64,000 bases of DNA from positions 33,921,824-33,985,823 of the forward strand of contig OU964919.1 of assembly GCA_918807975.1 (NCBI GenBank). Direction: 5' to 3'. Source of the DNA: Aplidium turbinatum. Lineage: Eukaryota; Chordata; Ascidiacea; Aplousobranchia; Polyclinidae. Under the pieces are notes generated by a model that was not told the origin of the DNA, did no database searches, and worked only from the letters and a program-made list of their open reading frames with translations. A program made the position numbers and the translations under genes. The number at the start of each line of letters is the position of its first letter. The first letter of the stretch is position 1. Below are positions 1 to 12,276 of the stretch, piece by piece.

Positions 1-1720
1 TCGTCACGTGGTCAAGTTGAATATCACTTTTGTCTAATTGTAAAGAATTTTTGCGCTTGACACCTAAAGGTCGGAGAGATGTCATTGTGAAAGCTGGCAA
101 ATGCTTGAATTGTTTGCGCCAGCATATGGTTAGGGATTGCGTTCATGCAAACAACTGTCGTAAATGTGTCCCTAACAACGATAGGAAACACTATTTTCTT
201 CTGCATGATTTTTATGTGACGTCACGTGATTCTCTGGATTCGATTGGCAAAGATGATGCTGGTGCCAGAGTTCCTGTGCGTAATGTTAAGATTGGGAATG
301 TTAAAGCAGCTTTTAATCGCGTTACTGCTGCTCGTGTTTTAAATCCAATAACTGGCAAATCGAAGTTGGTGTATTGTCAGCATGATCCTGGTTCGCAGTT
401 GACGTTTGTTTCGAGTGATTTGGTGTGCGAACTTGGCGTTAAACCGTATGATAAAGCGTCGTTTAAAATGGACACTCTGGCTGGTCAGAAGCCTACTTGT
501 GCTAACCTTGTTAAACTCAATATCCAGTCGTTAGAGACGGATGAACTGTTTTGTGATACAACTTCGGTGGTTAACCCAGCTTGGGCTGACGATGTTAAAA
601 CTTTACCGCACAAGCAGGATTTAAGTGGTTTTCGTCATTTTCATGACGTGAATATGTTTCATTTGAATGATTGTAGTACTGTAGATGTACTGATTGGCAA
701 CGACAACGCTTATTTGATGTGGGCCAAAGAGGAGCGTGTTGGTGAAAATCGTAGTGAACCGCATGCTTTGCTCACTCCTCTCGGTTGGTTGGCTTGTGGT
801 GGTAAGTCACCCTTAGATGAAAGCGTTGCTAATGTGTGCAGAGTGCAGACGTCTTCAGAGTCGGATGTCATCTCTGGCTTTCAGCGTAAAATTGAGTCTC
901 GTGATATGGAAATAGCAGACCTGAATAAAGTCATTCAGGATTTGACGTTGCAAAATGAAACCTGTGAATTGTCTCGCAATGATAATTTGGCTAGAGAACT
1001 TGTTGAACCGAATATTGAGTTGAAAGATGGTCGATTTGAGATACCTGTACCGTTGAAGGAAGATATTGATTTACCTAACGGGTCCTGACTTGTTAAACAC
1101 TCTGGTAGATGTCTTGGCTAGATTTCGGCTTGGTAGATTTGGTTTCGTGGCCGATATGACCAAGTACTTTTTTCACATTTTAGACTCTTCAATACGTAAG
1201 CCCAATTTTATTGAACTGCTTACGTACACAGGCAGTGCCGTTCGGATCGTGAACGAACGCCCTTTGGTACCTTTGAGTGACGACCCTAGAGATTTTACTG
1301 TCATCACCCCTGCCTCACTTTTGACCCCATACTTAGACCAATACTGTGCTGTTGGGCAACCACATCATCGTGACCAATTAAGACGGGATTATCGGTTCAA
1401 TTTGTCACTTTCTCAGCAGTTTTGGAGTAAATGGATCGATTTTTACTTGCCAGGTCTTCAGGGCCGGAAAAAATGGCTAAAAATGGCGGAGAATTTGGAG
1501 CCTGGTCAACTTGTAGTGGTAGGTTCTCTCCAAGACATTGGTAAACGTGGGAAGTATCAACTTGGGAGGGTGCATGAGGTAGTTCCACAAATTAGGAAAG
1601 GGAAGCGTGGTTCGTAGAGCCAAAGTTGCCGTCTGCAACTATGATGAGAGTACGGGGAAAGTGAAAGTAGACTACGTGATGAGAGATATTTCGTGCCTCG
1701 CCCCCGTAAAGAACACCTAA
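1..1720 (+). mobile_element. BEL/Pao LTR retrotransposon remnant, 3' part
   Basis: Fossil of a BEL/Pao-family LTR retroelement, cut by the left window edge. Parts seen in order are a Cys/His zinc-knuckle segment (near 90-190), a Pao-type aspartyl peptidase region around DPGSQLTFVS (near 380-410) followed by a DVLIGND segment, and the integrase C-terminal domain with its DUF5641-like tail (near 1200-1720). The element is broken, with at least two breaks, and the reverse transcriptase core is not recognisable. No LTR pair can be seen inside the window, so age cannot be read from LTRs. The family call rests on the peptidase and the integrase tail. Confidence 0.8.
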
Positions 1721-2121
1721 GTGTTAGGGTTTGAGCCTGGTTTTGTCTGCGGTGGCCGACCCTTGTCTGAGCCCGGAACAGTCGGTTATTATCGCAACCA
1801 TTGTATATAGCGTCATTTTAGCATGTACCTATGGTACCAATTTCATGTATCGTCGTGTATTATCCCGTATTGTTGTTCATTCTTTGCATGCCCTTTGTAT
1901 TTACGTATTAACTTAAAAGTGAGTGATTCAAACAATTTGTGTATCGTGTGTTTTTATTCATTGGCTCACAATTGTCGTCAATTCTTTTTTAGTTATGCCA
2001 TGCTAGACTGTCATAACTAGGGGCCGCTATGTTCCCGACAATTTTGTTCACCAAATCAAACGTCATATAAAAACCGTTATGGTCTACTTAACCTAGCTGG
2101 CATCTTACGTCATGGAAATTG

Positions 2122-2438
2122 CTAGAAAATGTCCAAATATTGCACCATCGGTCGTAAGACCTGATGAAATATTGCATCACTACCTTTGAACACCGGTTTG
2201 AATTGCGTGACAATGTCTTTCACTATTGCGTCACAGTACTGCGTACGTGCATTTGAGATATTGCTATCTATTCTGGTCATTCGTAAAATTGTTTGTTGGA
2301 AGTCAGTCGCAAGTTTAACTGTTTGCTTGGTGCTTGCTAGCTGGACAAATTTTCCGTCTTTTATCCAAGTAATCTGTTCTGTAGTGACAATTTTTAGTGG
2401 TGTACGGTGTTGCATCTCGATTTCGATAGCCGCGGGCT
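2122..2438 (-). CDS. Unrecognised open frame or terminal exon
   Basis: The frame is open for about 104 codons and ends with TAG at 2122. Reading it on the minus strand, the sequence ctgtaaaattag just upstream could be a splice acceptor, giving a last exon that starts Pro-Ala-Ala-Ile. The first Met is at codon 8. The protein looks hydrophilic and possibly helical, with no motif I recognise. Its first part lies in a segment repeated near 22.8-23.0 kb, where the frame is not kept. It could be a gene end, part of an unknown mobile element, or chance. It sits just after the BEL remnant. Confidence 0.25.
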
Positions 2439-2577
2439 AATTTTACAGAAATACACTTTTTGAATAGACGTTTCGAAAGAGTGTTTCTTTTTCGGTCATT
2501 ACATGCAGACGAACGGATCCGGGAATTTTATGTTACAATTTTCCCACGAAGAATTATGGTTTACCGCTGTGACCAAT
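2380..2577 (-). repeat. Dispersed repeat W, copy 1
   Basis: The reverse complement of this stretch matches 22771-22980 closely, with only scattered differences. Shared words include ggtaaaccataat, gtgggaaaattgtaacata and gaccgaaa. The two copies are in opposite orientation about 20 kb apart. No inverted ends or target duplication were found, so the element class is unknown. Confidence 0.7.
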
Positions 2578-4705
2578 ATCCCTGTCATAGGCGAATTTCC
2601 ACCTTCCAAATCTTCATTCAACTGTAAAATACAAATAAATTCAGTAATGCATCATCTTCAAGTGCCATTAATCTCTCCGAACTTGGGTGACCATTTGATG
2701 CCATAGTTCTTCAGCATATCAGTAATGTAATGCATATGGTTTGTGTAAAATAAGTCACGTTCAATTGCTATATATAGTATGCAAAAAATGGCACCCAAAG
2801 AAGAATGTTCATTACCGGTACCTCAAAATGTAAATATAGCTACGGAATTATTGAATTAATGCACTTCTAACTTCTTTTCATAATATGCAATCATACTATA
2901 CTACTATCATAATGGTCTATATTGCATATTATGCTTTCGAAAGCTAACTTTTTCAACGTGCAGTTATGTATTTCATTGGCTAGATTTCCAAATTTCATAT
3001 TGATAATATTATTATTACTATTTATTTGCATCAGACCAATAAGTCCATATTAATTACCATACATGCAAAAAGACAAAATCAAAAAATACAAGAATAATCA
3101 CAATAACCCGGTTAACAGATAATGCTGTTGCGGAAAATTGTTAACGAGTAAGCTGCAAAAGTATTAAGTGTAGTTAAACATACCTCATCAAAACTATTGT
3201 ACAATAAGTTCTTCTTCACTCATGTCTTGAAGAGCCTCCAAACATTGTGACAACATTTTAATGACTTTTTAAAACAATATAATAAAAAAACGTTCTGTAC
3301 ACTTATTGCTGTATTGTAATAAACATATACTGTATTTATGAACATTCTCTATTTGTATTATGCATATAAATTGTTTTCTATATCATGAGTGGCCCACGAG
3401 TAACATGCTAAATGTGACATATCTGAAATATCATATAGAAGTGCTGTATTTCCTTTTCTATGAAGCTAGCTGTTATTTTTAGTGGAATTGGCTCAAAATC
3501 AACCATGGTTACGGTAGTGAATAAGAACTCATAATATATAGGCTACAAATGTGTCATGACAAATGCACTTCTTCATTTTGGTGCAAAATATCTTAAATGG
3601 AACAAGAAAGGAGATAACATACATAATGTAACTTTATTTTTATCAGTAGTAAACAAACAAGTTTTTTTGCCAGTATATCTGCAGTCTGTAGTGTAAACTG
3701 ACAAACAATAAATATTCAATGGCAAGTTAGAATAAACTTATTGGGCCTAACCTAGAAAACTTGCCAAAAAAATGGGCAGTTTTTTTACTGTAATTCACAT
3801 ATTCTTAGTGAACAGCAAAATTGTTGTTTGTGACAAGTATAGATTTGACCAGTGCATCATAATTTGCACATGTCTGATATCGCCTTATCTAGATTACATA
3901 ATGTAATTAATATCTTTTAAAAATTCTTCAGTATAAATAACCTGTACAGTGTAGGTTACATATTATATATATTTATAGACTTTGAATAGACAAAAGTAAC
4001 CTACTGTTTAATCTTGAGTTTAGGTCAATTTCCATTGGCAACAAGTGCCTTCCTTTAAACTGACCAGTGCCTAATATTCTTGGCAGAAAAGTTTATCAAC
4101 TAACCAGCCTTTCAACAACCTATGTTTTGGTCTTCTGCTGAAGAAACTCAAACTCACATCATCTTTTAACTACTTGTAGTCATGCTAACCTAAGCCTCAG
4201 AAAAGTAAACCAAACGAATTTTTCTAGATAAATACTGTAACTAACATCCTAAACATTCTACATTAGTTAAAAACAAGTCTGCAACCACAATATCTTGCAC
4301 AATTTCACCATTGATAGTAGACAATATACCTGTATTTGCATACCGTACCTTTGCTGCTTTGCTTTCATAATATTCTGACGCACCACTAGGGGCGCTGTTT
4401 CACGAGCGACGACAACTGCCTTTTTCGTTAGCCTTCCAGACTAGTAATATAGAGACTGTGGTCTGACCATGAGTCTGACTCGGCCCCAGCGTCACATTAC
4501 GAGTATTAAACAAGTATAGAACATGTCTTGAACAATGGTGAATATGGTTTTCATCTGGTAAGGTTACGATATATGAGAAATATTGATTATTATGCATTTT
4601 GAAGAATAAATTTAAAAAAAGGCCAAATGTATAATTTCTAAGGCCAACAGACTTTAAAAAAGGCCAATCTGGCAACCCAGAGCTTGAAGGATTTCACAGT
4701 AGCCT
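2578..4705. other. A+T-rich stretch without recognised features
   Basis: About 2.1 kb of A+T-rich sequence with short simple stretches and no long open frame, known repeat or RNA gene that I can support. It ends at the target duplication of the hAT-like element that starts at 4714. Confidence 0.6.
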
Positions 4706-4713
4706 ATGCACAT

Positions 4714-7411
4714 TAGGGTGGGCCGTTTTTGACTTTTTTTCGAAATTCAAAAACGGCTAGTCATAAAAAGTGGCACATGCATGAAAAAATAACCTGTGCA
4801 AAATTTCATCAGTTTGGGGGTGCATCTTCTGCCCCCGCAGGGGGGTCAAACTTTCAATTTTTTGAAAAAAAAAGGGGAAATTTCACTTTCCGTTTTAACA
4901 TAATTTTTTTTATAATTTTTCTACTGGCTAGTCATAAATTGTGAGTGGGATGTACCCAGAACTTTCCTATGTAAAGGCATGTTCGAAGCTTAAGGTTTAC
5001 TGCCCCCGCATCGACAACCAAAATGCTGAATTTTCACCAATTTGAGATGCTATTTTGTCATTGCTCAATAAACAAACTTGTCGCAAAAAGGCGAGATGGT
5101 GTTAACGCTGTACGCTCATTTATGTTCTGTCCATTAACTTTGCAGGATGATACGAATGAGGTACGAACATCAGTACATATTTATGATTAAGAGTTACAAA
5201 AAAACATGAATAACCTTTTGAAGTTAAATTCTAGAGGTGGGCCTAAATTTCAGTAAAATTTGGACCAAATGAAAGAATCTGCAAATTAAAAATATTTGAA
5301 ATCGGTTGTTGTAGCCTAATAAGTGTTCCAATTTTCTGCAATGTAGCCTACTTGCCCGCAGGAAAATCGTGTCCCTGTTACAGAACAACAGTTCCTTCTT
5401 GATCAAAGAACAACTCGCATAATGGTGATTGATAAACATGACAAATCGGCCACAAAATCTAATTTTAAACGTTTTTCGAGGAGAATCGCAAGATCAGAAC
5501 AATTCCGTTCTGTACGTGAAGACCCAGGAGCAGGCACAAGTAGCGCTTTGGTTAAAACACCTTTAACTTATTCAAGCTCAGAAACTTTGTCATCCAATGA
5601 AGAACGCTGCGAAGATTTTGATTATCAACCCAGTTTTGCCTCGGAAAACCCCAGAAAAAGCAAGGTTAGTTTCAGTTTAGTAGTATTTGCTGAATCATGC
5701 GATCGTACTGGTATTAATTTCAGATAGGTCTGCAGCACTTATTGCTTCATCATTTTAACAAGATGCAGGAGTTGTAACGGATAGCGAATCTCAATCAGTC
5801 ATAGATAAAAGCAAAGTGAGAAGAGCGAGAAAAAAATGAGGTTTACAACTCAAATGGAAAGTAGGCCTATCATGTGCATAAATTTGCAAAGCATATATTT
5901 TGATGGCCGAAAAGATTAAACCATCAAACAAAATGAAATTGCTGGGCGACTTCGAAAGCATTTCGCAGTTGAAGAACACATTACTTTACTTGAGGAGCCA
6001 AGTTATCATTTCATTGGTCATTTCTCCGCAGCCAACTGATCTAATGTGTCAATAGCTACCGGGATTCTTGAATATTTTGGATCCAATAAAATTAGCTACG
6101 ATAATGTAATGGCAATTGGATGCGATAGAACCGCAATAAATACAGGTCAAAAAGGCGTCGTAATAAAGCTCCTGGAAGATCATTTCCAAAATCCACTTCA
6201 ATGGTTAATATGCCTACTCCATAGTAATGAATTGCCTCTTGGGCATCTTATAAAAGATGTGGCAATACTAGCAGACCTGATAGCTTCACTGGGCCCATTA
6301 TAAAGCAGCTAGCCACTGTCACACAACTAGATGTTGTAAAATATAAAGCAGTTCCTTCACCAGAGATTGAAATTGATGAAAATGACCTCAGCACTGACCA
6401 AAAATATCTTCTACACATGCACAGAGCAGTAAAAATTGGAGATATATCAATTCATTTCGCATATAGGAGTCCAGGTATGATGAACCACTAAAGATGGTTG
6501 AACACTGCCAATAGAATTCTACGTTTATATGTTGCATCTAACGCGTCAGCTGTATTGGTGGAACGTGTGGACTATATTATGAATGTTTATATTCCAGTAT
6601 GGTTTGCCATTATAAAAGAAAGCAATTTCACTAATGGCCAAAAAAATTTCTTTAAAATTTTACACTCTGCTCAGTGCTCAGAAGCTATCGAATAAACCCC
6701 CAATATCCTCAACAAAGTAATATAGAGGAATGCGTTTTATGCCCATCCTGAAAACATTTGTAAATGTTTGTAAATGACAAATTTGTGTAAACAAAATCAT
6801 GATAACAATTCACGTGGAACTGTACAGTACATTCCATTTACGGAACCTGCAGATCATATTGCTTTTATTCTGAAGTAAATTATAGGTTGCGTTTTATAGC
6901 TGCAACTGATCAAACGTAGGCTACTATTGCTTTTAGTTTAAACAAGACTACGTCTTATAGTTTGTCAGTTCGTATCATCCTGCAAAGTTAATGGACAGAA
7001 CATAAATGAGCGTACAGCGTTAACACCATCTCGCCCTTTTGCGACAAGTTTGTTTATTGAGCAATGACAAAATAGCATCTCAAATTGGTGAAAATTCAGC
7101 ATTTTGGTCGTCGATGCGGGGGCAGTAAACCTTAAGCTTCGAACATGCCTTTACATAGGAAAGTTCTGGGTACATCCCACTTACAATTTCTAACTAGCCA
7201 GTAGAAAAATTATAAAAAAAAATTATGTTAAAACGGAAAGTAAAATTTCCCCTTTTTTTTCAAAAAATTGAAAGTTTGACCCCCCTGCGGGGGCAGAAGA
7301 TGCACCCTCAAACTGACAAAATTTTGCACACGTAATTTTTTCATGCATGTGCCACTTTTTATGACTAGCCGTTTTTGAATTTCAAAAAAAAGTCAAAAAC
7401 GGCCCACCCTA
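4714..7411 (+). mobile_element. hAT-like DNA transposon with 443-bp terminal inverted repeats
   Basis: The left end starts TAGGGTGGGCCG and the right end is its exact reverse complement. The inverted repeats run 4714-5156 and 6969-7411, about 443 bp each and nearly identical. The 8-bp target duplication atgcacat is perfect at 4706-4713 and 7412-7419. An 8-bp duplication with a TAGGG end is the hAT pattern. The inside holds decayed transposase coding sequence (separate entry). Such long inverted ends are unusual for hATs, whose ends are usually 10-30 bp. Arms this similar suggest a fairly young insertion or correction between the arms. Both arms contain a small GC hairpin around cccccgcagggggg. 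Confidence 0.92.
5422..6770 (+). pseudogene. Decayed hAT-like transposase
   Basis: Transposase remnant inside the long-TIR element. An N-terminal open frame runs 5422-5727. The conserved core at 6046-6303 reads AIGCDRTAINTGQKGVV ... LQWLICLLHSNELPLGHLIKD, matching a widespread family of hAT-like transposases in invertebrate genomes (usually IGCDGT.VNTG). It continues through a segment with DLSTDQKYLL (near 6380-6415) and ANRILRLYVAS (near 6505-6537), then RNAFYAHPENI (near 6727-6760). In-frame stops (near 6301, 6489 and 6692), and the usual GT of CDGT read as RT, show it no longer works. The original gene probably had introns. Confidence 0.8.
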
Positions 7412-7469
7412 ATGCACATTTTTACTACCAATAACGCTTAAAATTACTGATAAATTTTTAAGCATTTCA

Positions 7470-7630
7470 ATCAATCATTTTATTTTTCGTCATTAACGCG
7501 TCCGGGACGAAAAAGATACTAACTACAAAAATCGATATAGACCTACCAGCACGTTAATGAACAGGAAAAGGTGGCAAAATCTTGAAAGATTTAAAACGTG
7601 CCTGTAACTCAATTGATAAAAGTATCCAAC
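7470..7630 (+). repeat. Dispersed repeat Z, copy 1
   Basis: This stretch contains words shared with several other places: cgtccgggacgaaaaa, cgatatagacctac, cacgttaatgaac and ggaaaaggtggcaaaa, followed by gatttaaaacgtgc. The reverse complement of 18805-18920 is nearly the same sequence. Parts also match 18456-18641, 22560-22715 and 63865-64000. It begins about 50 bp after the long-TIR hAT. Class unknown. Confidence 0.65.
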
Positions 7631-8348
7631 TGGTATCTGAAGGTATAATTATAACAGTGACTTTCGGTGGCTTAAACCGTTGGGAAAGCAACTTGGAAAT
7701 ATGCTGCAGCAAGGTAGTAGGCACGAAGGGCGTAACCGTCGGGCGAAGCCCGAAGGCAACACTTCCAGCGGGGGTCTGGGGGGCCTCCCCTTGAAATTTT
7801 TGAAAAACACTTCCAATTTGGTGCGCTCTGAGAGCATTTCCAAAACAAATCAAAAATAAAAATCTGTCAAATTGTGCTTCGCCTATATCGTGATCATACA
7901 TCCATTTAATGTTTAGAAGTCATGAACAATCTTAATTTTAACGTTGCAGGACCAAAATCCAGTGTTAGACATGGAACAAAAGTTGTCTAAATATTTAATT
8001 CGTCATGAATGTTCATTGTTCATTCTCAGATATTCAGTTAGGCTTACACTACAAAAACTAACACTTAGGCCTAAACATTACAACCGCAAGCAATTTGTAC
8101 AAAAAGCTGGATAAGTTTGCCTCCTGCGTATAGAAGCTTAACGAACTAAATATTGCATCCGCACCTGAACGTTCATTGGCGAAGTAACGTTATATCAACG
8201 CTGTAAAAAGGGCAAAGGCATGACTATGAAAGCTAGTAGGCTAAAGTACATGGCGAGGAGACATCAAAAAACAGCAACAATCTTTTCGGCATTATGATGC
8301 TGTGCGGTGTACCGTAACGAGAGACCATTCTGACGAGTTAGTCTAGCC

Positions 8349-10036
8349 CAGTGGTTCTCAACCTTTTTTCTTTCGTGGCCCATTTTTGTTTGCATAAAAG
8401 TTATGTGGCCCATTCAGTTTTTATGTATGAAAAAAATTACAAAAAGGTTTATAAACAAAAAGCAGCAGAACATTGCCTTTGGAATGTTGCTAGAATCTCC
8501 TTCTTGAATCCAAGCGCTGACGCTTCACACTATTTTCTTTTCGTTAAAAAAGTTCACATCTTCATCCTTGTAATTTGGATGAACTTTTTCCAGGTGAAGT
8601 TTCAGTTTTGATGGCCTCAATGAATGATGACTAAGAACTTTACAACATAATACACATTGTCCTTTTTCTTCTCTGTAATCAAAAATTGATGTAGCCTACA
8701 TACCGGTACTGAGTGTAATTTTCATCAAACTTAAAGCTTCAAGTAAGTTATTGTCAATTCCTCCCCAAAATAATCCACAAAATAAAATGTTGCACGTACT
8801 AAAAAGCGATCTGCAGAAGTTCAACAAGGCTACCGCGTATAAAGATGGCTTAATTGTAACCACAAACTAGTCTATCACATCATAAAATGTTGTAAAAACT
8901 GAGTTGATGTAAAACTGTATGTTGCAATAATTAGCATGATGATTGCCGCAGGCCTCGAAATTTGTACTTTTTTCCGGCGGTCAAGCATGTCCTACCGGAC
9001 TGGCCCTTTCAGCGGACATTTAATATCTCAACCGGACATATTTTTTGCTTGCAAATTAATCAGTGCGTTAATGACAGTCGTGTAATGACGCAATAAACAC
9101 AATTGAAAACAACAATCCAAATTTCCTTATTACAAAAGCAACTCCGATCATTTATTCGGTGGTTTTCGCGTTATAGAATCGTTGTGCCAAGCGATTACTG
9201 CCGGCGCAGGGTCGTAAATCTCCATGTCAGGACTGTCCAGACAAATGCGCATTAGTGACGCAATAGTGTTAGCCCTCAATAGTGTTAGTGTTAACTAACT
9301 AACACAATAGTGTTAGTCTAACACCCTCCCTTATGTGCAGAAATTCTATTTCTATCAGTATCAGCGTGAATAAGGTCGCCACATTCGCCTTAGCACGTGC
9401 GGAACCCAGCTGAGACTTGCTTCTCTGTGACGTTTCTTTTTAACAAACGATCAATGTAACGCAATAATCCTCATTGTTAAAATTAGAATACATATCCTGC
9501 CGAAAAGTTCAGACAACTGTATTTCAAGGCAACATTGCAAGGCGTTGAAATGATGTAAAAATGGCTACTTTTGCCATCAGCTCGTTAACCACGCCACTCT
9601 AATGTGATCTTTATAGCAATTGCCTGTACGATTATTGTTTCAGCTCCGTATTTGTTCGCGTTAAACAAACAATTGTAACAATTCAAATTTAAAATATATA
9701 TATTTTTGCTGCATTATCTCTATTTTTGTCAAGAATTTTGTGGCGGTCATTTATGACCGACCAATGAGTCGGCTTCGGCAGACATTCGAGGTCATTCCGG
9801 AGGTCATGTCCACCATGACCGCCGGAATTTCGAGGCCTGATTGCCACTTTGTAACTAAAAACAGCAGCATTATTCATTGTAACTAAACAATCACACAAGT
9901 GTAAAATTGACTATAGTGACAAAAATGAAACATAATGTTTCAATAAATGTTTCAATTTTTAAATATGTCTGTGGCCCACCTCAAAATGCTTGTATGGCCC
10001 ACCAGTGAGCCATGGCCCACTGGTTGAGAACCGCTG
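8349..10036. mobile_element. Nonautonomous hAT with CAGTGGTTCTCAACC ends
   Basis: The ends are CAGTGGTTCTCAACC and, inverted, CAGCGGTTCTCAACC (14 of 15 alike), the end pattern of Charlie-like hATs. The perfect 8-bp target duplication gtctagcc is at 8341-8348 and 10037-10044. The twin segment at 27.8-28.5 kb has a single gtctagcc (28079-28086), which is the unoccupied site. No transposase is recognisable. The subterminal regions repeat the word tggccca. A second element (8950-9839) sits inside it. Confidence 0.93.
8950..9839. mobile_element. MITE-like element nested in the 8.3-kb hAT
   Basis: The ends are aggcctcgaaattt and, inverted, caggcctcgaaatt. Just inside both is ccggcggtca in opposite orientation. 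The flanks attgccgc (8942-8949) and attgccac (9840-9847) agree at 7 of 8 bases, so a hAT-type 8-bp duplication is likely. There is no coding sequence. A short tandem of aatagtgttag occurs inside, near 9262-9330. Confidence 0.65.
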
Positions 10037-10665
10037 GTCTAGCCGCTCTAGCGAATGTACGCATTGACGTCACTAGGAAAGCAAGTCAAACTATAACACA
10101 TCTGATTGGCTAAGCAGCTGGTGACGTTTTGCAAAACGGGTGAGGATTGGATAAAACGAAGGCGTTTTTTGACATTTTTGAATCTGGGGAAAGCAACTTT
10201 GATAGTTGCTTCCCTGGAGCCTCAGTGATTGTTTCTGACAGAAGCGTTTGCGTTAATTGGCATTTATAGGCAAGACATGCGGTTTGGTGAGGACTTAGAC
10301 TACTCACAAGCGTTACGAGTAATTCTTCACGAATACAGTAATTTTAAAGTTAAAATAGACGTGATAAAAATAATAAGAAGTTAAACCTAGAATTTAGTCA
10401 TTATATTTTGCATAGTTTTCGCTCAGGTAAGCACTGCTTTCCTTGCTTTCCCTCACCGATCGTCACTGAATTATAAGCATGGCGGTTACCTCAGTGGTTT
10501 GATTCTGGATCAGGAGTTTGAAGATTCGATACCCACTGCCGCTGTTGCGATTCTATTCATGCATAACTTACAAAAAGTTTTGTCCCTTTACAGTACAGTA
10601 TATTATGTTCGATTATTCGTCATGTTGATGAAAACAGTTCGTGCTGCATGGGATGGGGCAGCGGT

Positions 10666-10808
10666 AATCAAGAAAAAAAATTATCGTTATCGAAAATTAT
10701 CGGCGATAATTTTATCGTTTATCGTTATCGCTTAACTTTTTTTGATTTATCGTTTATCGTTATCGCTTTAGGAATTTTTCATATATTGATTATCTATCGT
10801 TATCGCTT
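10666..10808 (+). repeat. ttatcg-rich imperfect tandem repeat
   Basis: A run of about 140 bp is built from variants of ttatcgttatcg with spacers, and includes the small palindrome attatcggcgataat. It sits just upstream of an internally deleted LINE. No function can be inferred. Confidence 0.6.
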
Positions 10809-10814
10809 AACTGA

Positions 10815-11600
10815 AAAATGGGGACGAAAGCAAGTACCTCCACGTGGTCGTCCCCGCAAGTACCTACTTTGGGAAACTAAACTTGCTACAACTGTCGCTA
10901 TAAAAGTCAACATGCGGAACAACAATCATCAGAATGGTACCCCCAGACCAAGCACAGCGCTCTTGTCAGGGCGAACAGCACCAGCTGTTGTAGGTCAAGG
11001 AGTGACCATTCTGCAACTAAATGTTGAAGGCATCACCAACCAACTGACTGTTTGCCTGTCCTTGCAAACATTGAGCCAGCTGCACTACGGCGACAACGTG
11101 CTGTTCTTTCCCTGAGCCGTAAAGTCCTAAACCCCGGCCATCCGCTACACACAACCACGCTGAGATATCCACCAAAGCAGCGGCTAAAATCAAGAAAGCC
11201 ATTTGTACGCGCTGCACAAGACCTTCTGGCAGCCTCTGGTGGAAGCCCTAGCAAACAGTGGTGCCACGCGGCGTGGTGTGAACAATGGTCAAGCAGCACG
11301 TCCCCACTTCGCCAAGTATTCAGATCCCCGTTCGAAAACCAGCTGGGACATGGCCTCTCTAGACTTGCCTCATCAAGGCGTAACCGTTTGCTCACTGGTG
11401 TTGGACGCTATGGTGCAGACATGTTGGGTTGGGGCTTGGCAGAGAGTGCTGCTTGTGAGTGTGGCGAAATGCAGACGGCAGCCCACATTATCAAGGATTG
11501 CCGGCTATACAGACCACCACATGGTATGGAAGGCCTAATTTCCATCGATGACGACACCAGGCAGTGGCTAACGAACGGATGCCCTGACATATAGCGACAA
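10815..11600 (+). pseudogene. Internally deleted LINE (start and end of ORF2 joined)
   Basis: The 5' part (10911-11050) codes for MRNNNHQNGTPR and then the endonuclease start VTILQLNVEGIT, like the start of the complete LINE at 60.1-63.3 kb (VLQLNTEGIT). It then passes directly to the C-terminal region (11056-11594). That region has LANIEPAALRR, KQRLKSRKPFVRAAQDLL and CECGEMQTAAHIIKDC, and ends WLTNGCPDI, corresponding to the end WLKISCPPI of the complete copy. Most of the endonuclease and all of the reverse transcriptase are missing. A gaagaagaa tail follows at 11605-11615. It could have arisen by template jumping during insertion or by a later deletion. Confidence 0.85.
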
Positions 11601-12276
11601 CACGAGAGAAGAAGAACTGAAAAATGAGTTGTCGCGCCCAGCAACACTGAGCACACATGTAGTAATGAATGACAGCCCAATGAAAAGTGTTGTGGATTGA
11701 ATTTGCCTGTTCCAATATCAATGTGGATGAGTAGCCTAGTCATAATAATAATAATAGAATAATAGAAAGAAAACCGGACATAAAAGAAACCCATCCTCAG
11801 GCAAAAGCCCGTGTCGATGTGGCCCAGGAGAGCAGGTTTGGGATTATTTTATTAGAAGTTTTGGGATTATTTTCCGAACAACAGTTCTTTGTATCAGTTT
11901 TTTTTTTTTAATTGCTAATCTACACCGTTACAAACAAAACCATTTTAGCCTACTTGTAAATGAAATTTTGTAAGATGTCTGTTTTGTTTGTTTTCCGCAC
12001 TATTACCTTCAATCGCTGCTATTTTTTTGATGCTTATAGTCAGTGCTGTAGGCTATTCGTAAAAAAAGCACAGGGTATACTGTCAGATTTGCCAAAATGA
12101 TAAATAATACACAACTTGCAAAATACTAATCTTTATTCTATTTTTACCATAACATGAATTATCAACATCAAAATTGGACGAGAGGTACAAAATTGTTTAT
12201 TTTTCTATAAATACGTTCCAAACAGTCTACATCTTCAACCTCTTTACAAATTTGGGATCGTAGCCTATTCTTAGCT

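Larger units (their letters stand above)
8076..10468 (+). repeat. Duplicated 689-bp segment, copy 1 (split by a hAT)
   Basis: 8076-8348 plus 10045-10468 together match 27815-28503 at roughly 97 percent by eye. The hAT at 8349-10036 is absent from the other copy. Outside attacaaccgc on the left and gtcactg on the right the copies share nothing. There are no inverted ends. This copy has an extra 8-bp ccttgctt-type repeat near its right end. A CRE-like tgacgtca lies at 10065-10072, and a consensus splice donor ctcag/gtaagc at 10426/10427, as in copy 2. Confidence 0.88.

Noticed and set aside
7554-7901. Overlapping open frames on both strands over a G/C-rich patch (cggcgaagcccgaaggcaac)
   Set aside because: Three frames overlap on both strands, which is typical of composition and not of coding. 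The region contains repeat Z.
10648-11115. A 155-codon plus-strand frame over the ttatcg repeats
   Set aside because: Its first part is simple-repeat translation and its second part is the LINE start. It is not a separate gene.
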